From Rhabdornis inornatus (lineage: Eukaryota > Chordata > Aves > Passeriformes > Rhabdornithidae): 64,000 nucleotides of DNA. This document shows, in pieces, positions 58,536 to 64,000 of this stretch. The stretch spans positions 496,001 through 560,000 of the forward strand of contig VWZS01000159.1 in NCBI GenBank assembly GCA_013397075.1, given 5' to 3'. Positions within the stretch are counted from its first letter, which is position 1. Each line of letters begins with the position of its first letter. Position numbers and translations under genes: made by a program. Below the pieces are notes generated by a model that was given only the letters and a program-made list of their open reading frames with translations, ran no database searches and was not told the DNA's origin.

Positions 58536-58543
58536 TGTACATA
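58536..58543 (+). promoter_or_regulatory. KLHL24: Pumilio response element TGTACATA
   Basis: Matches UGUANAUA with C at the free position. Confidence 0.5.
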
Positions 58544-60078
58544 AGAAATTGCTAATGAAATTACTTGTTGTGCCTGGTTAAAAAAATTGAGCACCATATA
58601 GTCAGAAAAGAAGCCTAGAGGGTAAGATGACATTTCTAAGCAGAAACCTGATATCTGGTTGGGGGCCAAGTAGTGTTTTGGGTTTGGTAAAATATGTTTA
58701 GCACCCAAGTTCTCAGTATGGAATTATTTCAGATGGCATTAATTAAAATGAATCATGACTGTGTCAGTGCTGTGAGCATTGCCACAAAGGAGCAGCCTCT
58801 CACCAAGCCCAAACCAGCTGTGACTCTGTGTTCTCTGCTTGCTGCCTTTGTGTCACACACAAGTTCATGATAATGCTACTGTCTAAGAACTGTAAGCTAT
58901 TTGTAGGAATATTTCTTTTTTTCTACTGTAGAGATCCAGTCTATGCTGATATTTTATGTATACACATCTGTATGTGAATTATTTTGTGGTCATTCTCTTA
59001 TAGTGCTGTTACAAGTGATGCACTTAACAGCCCTTTGTACAACTTGTTAATAGTGTAATTAGGGCTTAGTTTGTATGATTAGCTCCAAAGAAAATAATGT
59101 GCATTAATTTTGAAAATACCTGTGCCTTGAATTCACCTATATTTTTATCTGTTGTGAAAAAGAGCTTGGATTACTCCTTCCAGTTTGTTGCCTTTATTAT
59201 GATTGCTCTTACTGTCCAGACTTACTGTCCTCCTAGGAGAAATAAATCTTGCCATTCATTAATTTGAACAGTTAATCTTCTTGTTTAGAACATGCCTAGA
59301 ATGCTTCCATTATTACAGTACTATGGCAGATTTAATCTAGGGAAATCAGAATTTGTTTTTTTCTGTTTCTTTGTTTCCAGCACACCTCAGTGACAAAGGA
59401 CTGAGTTTAGTCTTTGACTTCTTGTCCTTAATATGCAATTTCTTGTATTAGTCAGTAGCCTCTGTGATATTTCTGAACTCTCTGAAGTCATCAACCTCTT
59501 GTTCAAGATACAAAATATGAAGCAATAATGTGGTGCAGCATGGCAATAAGCAAATCAAGAGACTTGAATGTAATGTACTGTTACTAATTTCATCTGTGTA
59601 AATGCTGGACATATGAGTCATTCTCCTTTTGGTGCACCTGTAGCACTTTGGAGTTGGATTAATAGGAACTACTTGGCCATGGAAAGAGAGTTTACCTCCT
59701 GAACTGTTACTCATGTGATATTTTCGCCTGAAATCATATTTTGATTTTCCTTTTTTTGCTGAGGGAAACAGCAGTTCTTGTTATTCCTAGCCAGTTCCTT
59801 TATTTACTGCAACATAAAAGCCGTAGTTCTATGGAGAGCTGATCTTGCCCTCAAGAACAGCCTGGTGCAGCACAAATGACATTTGAACAGGAACGCTCAG
59901 ACCACTTACTGTGTGCCAGAGTCAATGTAACAGATCTCACAAATAACATAAAGGTCTTCAGATTGTGCTGACAGTAGAAAAGTGATTTTGTAATGTAGCA
60001 CAATTGCAATAACACCTGTTATATTTAAATATACTTCTTGCATAATTCTTTGAAAGTTTTTTAAAGTTCAGTGTATCT

Positions 60079-60084
60079 AATAAA
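60079..60084 (+). terminator. KLHL24: probable distal KLHL24 polyadenylation signal
   Basis: AATAAA followed about 30 bases later by a run of Ts (ccctggtttttttttt), the usual arrangement for a poly(A) site. Alternative AATAAA hexamers are at 55,233-55,238 and 59,241-59,246. Confidence 0.55.
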
Positions 60085-60105
60085 CATTTGCCTTTTGAAT
60101 AGTTC

Positions 60106-61458
60106 CCTGGTTTTTTTTTTAATTTATGAGAAGTTCCAGGGTGGGGCTTGGTGGTACAAGAAGGAAACTCCCTCCTGGTTTTTTTTTTGGGTCATGTAAT
60201 GTGTTGGATTCTGCCCCTTGTACAGTCTCTCTCCTTTGATCTGCCTGCCTCCCAGTCTAGGTGTTTTCCCTTCTCATCTTTCTGTCCTACCAAGAGGAAT
60301 GAAGACAAGCTGGACACTGTGCAGAAGAATAAACTTGAAAGAATAAGAGTAAACTTGAAAGAAAACTGGAAAAAGTAAAAAGCAGGGGCTGGGATGTGAA
60401 ATATTGGTTAGTCCTGGGTACTGTGATGAAAAGAGAATGTGAATGGACTCAGAAGGCAAAACCAGCATAGGAAATTAGGAAAAGGTAACCAAAAAATTAG
60501 GAAGGTGACTGGCAAAACATGGGGTGGAAAGAATCCTGTAGGTTCATTCTCCTAAAATTAGAGGCTTGGCCAGCTCAAGATCCCACACACACGTGGCAGA
60601 GCAGGGGGCAAGACTCTGGAAAATGTGGCAGGTCAGCAGTGCCTGCTGCAGCTCTGCAGCGTGGCCAGGCACAGCCACAGCGTGGCTCTTGCTGCAGTGC
60701 CAAAAGCAACTTCAGTCAAGATCAGTGCTTGCAGAAGCTCAGCTTACTGCAGAAAGAAGTAATCTGGGGGGGAGGGGAAAAAAGGGAATCCCCACAGACT
60801 GCAAAGCAGTGGAAATATTTGTGAGAGCTAGAAAGCCCACACAGTCAACTGGTGGCAGTATTCTAACAACAGCTTCTTCCTCTTTCTATTAAGCAGAAAC
60901 AAGGAAGAAAATAAAATAGAACTACACTACAGCAATTCCTGGTGGGCAGGATACGAATCTAAGAGCAGTCTCCATCGATCTGCCATACTTCACATCTTTT
61001 GCTTGGCAGAAAGAAAGGCTAGTAGTGTCAGAAAGGATAGTAGTGATGCTGATAGGAGAAGAGGACTTTAAGGGCTAAGCTTTGAACATTCAGCATACAG
61101 TGGCCTCATAAGTAAGTTTGCAAATCCACGAGTGAACAGGATGTTAATTTGTGCTGGTTCAGGGCTCACTGCGTGAAGCATGAGCACAGACTATCGCATT
61201 GATGCCATTAGCTGCACCTCACAGGTATTGCAGCCTGGCCAGAAGCAAACACAAACCATGGCTTTAACTGCACTCATTGCACTGGTTTAGCTCTGATTTG
61301 AGAATATGAAATATGATGAACATTAAGTATGGTATAAGGGTTTTTTGAAACATTATCTAAGGGTAGGTAGGCCACAGGGCTCCCATTCTGTGAGCTCCTG
61401 CTATCTTGCACCTCAATCAGCCCAGGACTCCTTCCTTGGAGTCCTTTTCTTTTGCTAA
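60106..61458. other. intergenic, KLHL24-YEATS2
   Basis: Ordinary non-coding DNA; nothing recognised. Confidence 0.65.
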
Positions 61459-61905
61459 TCACAGAATCCATTAGGCTGAAAAGACCTGAGAGATCGAGTC
61501 CAACCGATGACTGAACATCACCTTGACAACTAGACCACAGCACTGAGTGCCACATTCACTTTTTCTTTAAATACCTCCAGGGAAGGTGACTCCACCAGCT
61601 CCCCGCGCAGCCCATTACAATGTCTAATCACCCTTTCTGTGAAGAATTTCTTCCTGATGTCCAACCTGACCGTCCCCTGGCGCAGCTTAAGCTTATCTCC
61701 TCTCATCCTGTCCATTTTTTCCCGGGAGCAGGGCCCGACCCCCACCTCCCCACAACCTCGTAGAGAGCCATAAGGTCCCCCCTGAGCCCCCTTGTCTCCA
61801 GGCTAAACACCCCCAGTTCCCTCAGCTGCTCCTCCTCACACTTATGCTCCAGCCCCTTCCCAAACTCTACTGCCACTCTCTGGACACACTGCAGCACTTC
61901 GAAAT
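61459..61905 (-). mobile_element. CR1 LINE 3' fragment
   Basis: The plus strand reads cacagaatccattaggctga, gagatcgagtccaaccgatg, then ttcttcctgatgtccaacct and cccccagttccctcagctgc, the CR1 3' region in reverse complement. Its minus strand carries a degenerate frame (for example LRELGVFSLETRGLRGD) of the kind CR1 3' ends give; it is not a gene. It lies just before the YEATS2 CpG island. Confidence 0.93.
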
Positions 61906-61999
61906 ATCTTCCATATTAAAAAGTCTTCCTCAGATATTTTTACAAGCGAAAACACGGTTGTTCCAAGCAGCAAATTAGGATTAAATCACTGCATTCATC

Positions 62000-62750
62000 T
62001 CTCTGTACAGGAACCTGACGGCGTCGCCCATCTCGGTTTCTTCGCTGCCTCGGGCGAGCGCCCGGGCAGCCCACAGCCTGCGCTCGCCCGCGGCTGGGCT
62101 GGGCTGGGCTGGGCTGGGGCTCCGGGGCTCCANGAGGGGAGCGGCGCCGCCGCCGCCGCACGTGGGACCGGCTGCGGGCAGCGCTCCGCCCTCCGCGCCC
62201 GGGGCGGCACCGACAACCGGTACCGGCAGCGCCAACACCGCCCCCCGCTACCTCCGCGCCGCTTCATGTCTGTGGGTCGAGCCCCGCGGTGCTCCCGCCT
62301 CGGCGGGACTCGCTGCCCCCTCACGGCCGGGTTGTGGCTCGGGGGGACTCGCTGCTCCCTCACGGCAGCGTCGTGGCTCGGGCTGAGCGCTTCTGGGCGA
62401 GGGACGGCCGGTGTGTGACCCCGCAGCCGGGAGCCCCGGGCTGGTGCCGAGGCACTTGGGCCCGTCCGCCCGCCGCACGCACCTTGGGTGCCTAGCGTTC
62501 CCCCTTCCTCTGGCGGTGATGCCGTGTGTGGAGAGAGCCCCGCTCTCCTGGGGTCACCCACCTGACCACGGGTGGTTCCCGAGCGTCACTCACGGGGCTC
62601 TTTGGTGGCCCTTTGCCGGAGGCACGGGGGTTCTGCACTCTGTGGGCACCCGGGCTCTGCTGAGCCACAGGCGTCAGGAGGTATTTGAAGCTCCTGGGCT
62701 GTGTAGAGCAGAACCAGCTCCCGGCTGTGAACCTGTGCCATGATCACTAC
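62000..62750 (+). promoter_or_regulatory. YEATS2: CpG island, probable YEATS2 promoter and non-coding first exon
   Basis: GC- and CpG-dense sequence immediately upstream of the first coding exon of YEATS2. It contains a G-quadruplex-capable GGGCT array (62,096-62,119) and a single N at 62,133. The start site and first donor are not clear from sequence; frames through it on both strands are compositional. Confidence 0.7.
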
Positions 62751-62887
62751 CCCCCACTGGAGAGGTGCACCTGCTCTTTTGGGGGGTGCACCTCAGGCCG
62801 CCCCATGGTGGGAGGTTGAAACCTGGCCAGAAGGTCACTGTGGGAAACGTTAATGCTTTTATTTTTCCTCTCAGTGGAGTAGAGATC

Positions 62888-62987
62888 ATGTCTGGGATCA
62901 AGAGAGTGATCGCAGAGAAGGACCCCGACTATGAGGAGATCACCATCACACATCCCAACAAACGGCACAAAGCAGCTGAACAGTCAG
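62888..62987 (+). CDS. YEATS2: YEATS2, YEATS domain-containing protein 2 (first coding exon)
   Basis: Encodes the first 33 residues and one base of the next codon: MSGIKRVIAEKDPDYEEI followed by HPNKRHKAAEQS, closely resembling the N-terminus I recall for mammalian YEATS2. The exon is inferred to begin at 62875 after TTTTTCCTCTCAG, giving a 13-base leader, and ends at TCAG|GTAGG. YEATS2 is the histone acyl-lysine reader (H3K27ac) and scaffold of the ATAC acetyltransferase complex in the nucleus. The YEATS domain and the rest of the gene lie to the right of the window. Confidence 0.9.
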
Positions 62988-64000
62988 GTAGGAGCTGTGG
63001 AATCGGAAATTCTGTGAGTGTGCATGCTGTCTGTAAACTGGTCAGCAAAAGGCTGGGGTAGGAGTTAAGGGGCAAAGGACAGATGTTGAGCAAGACAGCT
63101 AATGATACCTCTGTAGCCAAATGAGATGCATCTTACGTGAACTGATCCCTACCTGCTATCTGGACCATAAGTAAAGCGTGAGGATGGAGCCTTTGATGCA
63201 TGATAGGAGATGGAGTACAAGCTGTCCACGGCCCCAGCACTTTGGTTTCTGTTGCTTCCTGAAGTATTTGTAGTCCATCTTCCCCTGCTGAGTTGTGCTC
63301 CAGCTTGTGCATTTGTTCTGGGGCTGAAGTCTGCTTGGGAAAGATTGGCAGGTTGTTTACATTTTGGGGGATAGAGATCACAGTACAGCATGGGGAGCAG
63401 AAAAAGAATTCATGACCCTGCAGGGTGAAACAGATGTACAACCCTGCAGTACATGCACTGGCTGTTGGAACGTGACAGATGTTTGCAAGAGCTGGCAGAT
63501 GAAGCAGGAAGGGGCTTCTTTGCTGAAGTGCAGAAGGGATAATGTAGGGAGAAGGAAGGGGCTTTGAAACATGCAAGAGAGGAGGAAGAGGAGCACAGCT
63601 GAAGGAAAGGTGGATAAAGAAGTGTAGTGGAGCAAGTAGCTGAATGAGTAGGTTTGCATTTGGCAGGCTTGGATATGCTTGCTTTGGGAACCAGCCTGTT
63701 GGCAGAGTGCCTGGGACAGGTTGCAGTCTCTCTGGGCAAATGAGAGTAGAGCTGCTTGCCCCGGGGACAGGGAGTAGGCTAGTGGTTTTGGCATAGCACA
63801 GCTAGTGAGAGAGGATCATGATGGGAAGAGCTGACAAACAGGGAGGTGAGAAATCTGAGGCTGGCTGTGGGTTCTGAAAAAGATCCAGGAATAGAGCCGG
63901 AGCTGCCAGTTGGAGAGGGACGGAGGATGGCTTTGTGGGGGATGTTTTGGAGGATGCTGTACAGCTGGACAAGTCTGAGGAGACTCAACTCTGGGTTCAG
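62988..64000 (+). other. YEATS2: YEATS2 intron 2 (partial)
   Basis: Non-coding to the right edge. No further exon or repeat was recognised. Confidence 0.7.

Larger units (their letters stand above)
54364..60105 (+). other. KLHL24: probable KLHL24 3'UTR (about 5.7 kb)
   Basis: Continuous AT-rich sequence free of recognisable mobile elements follows the stop codon until an AATAAA at 60,079 with a T-rich stretch downstream. Earlier AATAAA signals at 55,233 and 59,241 could give shorter forms. It contains four UGUANAUA Pumilio-type sites and many ATTTA motifs. KLHL24 has a long 3'UTR in mammals as I recall, which fits. The extent is inferred, not shown. Confidence 0.6.

Noticed and set aside
61530..61897. 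Minus-strand frames with LRELGVFSL-like text
   Set aside because: They come from the CR1 3' fragment, not a host gene.
61981..62040. Minus-strand peptide MGDAVRFLYREMNAVI at the edge of the YEATS2 CpG island, a possible divergent gene start
   Set aside because: Only 16 codons before a stop, no recognised homology and no donor consistent with a longer product.
1..64000. CRISPR arrays, operons, phage or bacterial mobile systems
   Set aside because: The DNA is spliced vertebrate nuclear sequence; no direct-repeat/spacer pattern or prokaryotic gene was seen.

Overview
The window is vertebrate genomic DNA, almost certainly from a bird. The repeats are avian: several CR1 LINE 3' fragments with the typical terminal tcatagaatcatagaat sequence, and one long ERV-type LTR of a sort common in birds, possibly a passerine. 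The gene order KLHL6 - KLHL24 - YEATS2 matches human 3q27. Coding sequence is a small fraction and lies in short exons with canonical GT/AG splice sites.

Region by region: (1) 1-20,590, minus strand, KLHL6, a BTB-BACK-Kelch adaptor for CUL3 ubiquitin ligase. Exons 1-6 are present (510 complete codons plus one base). The last coding exon lies beyond the left edge. (2) 20.6-37.5 kb, the KLHL6/KLHL24 intergenic interval. It holds one ERV LTR (about 22.65-24.3 kb), CR1 fragments, and an orphan GC/CpG-rich patch near 30.0-30.55 kb. (3) 37.5-39.5 kb, a CpG island that should be the KLHL24 promoter and non-coding first exon. It is damaged in the assembly: a 207-N gap, single Ns, and a 263-bp sequence present twice, the copies abutting Ns. 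(4) 44,004-54,363, plus strand, the complete KLHL24 coding sequence in six coding exons (600 codons plus stop), then an AT-rich probable 3'UTR of about 5.7 kb to an AATAAA at 60,079. (5) 61.5-61.9 kb, a CR1 fragment. (6) 62.0-62.75 kb, a CpG island, then the first coding exon of YEATS2 (start codon at 62,888, donor after 62,987). YEATS2 runs off the right edge.

KLHL6 and KLHL24 are paralogues arranged head to head; both proteins should act as substrate receptors of CUL3-RING ligases. YEATS2 is the acyl-lysine reader of the ATAC histone acetyltransferase complex and is functionally unrelated; the order is conserved synteny.

I found no clearly undescribed system. The best second-look items are the start-stop uORF (ATG TAA) two bases before the KLHL24 start together with a retained in-frame Met29, the Pumilio-site cluster in the KLHL24 3'UTR, the assembly duplication at the KLHL24 promoter, a 28-bp exact repeat shared by two KLHL6 introns, and an orphan CpG-rich patch between the genes.
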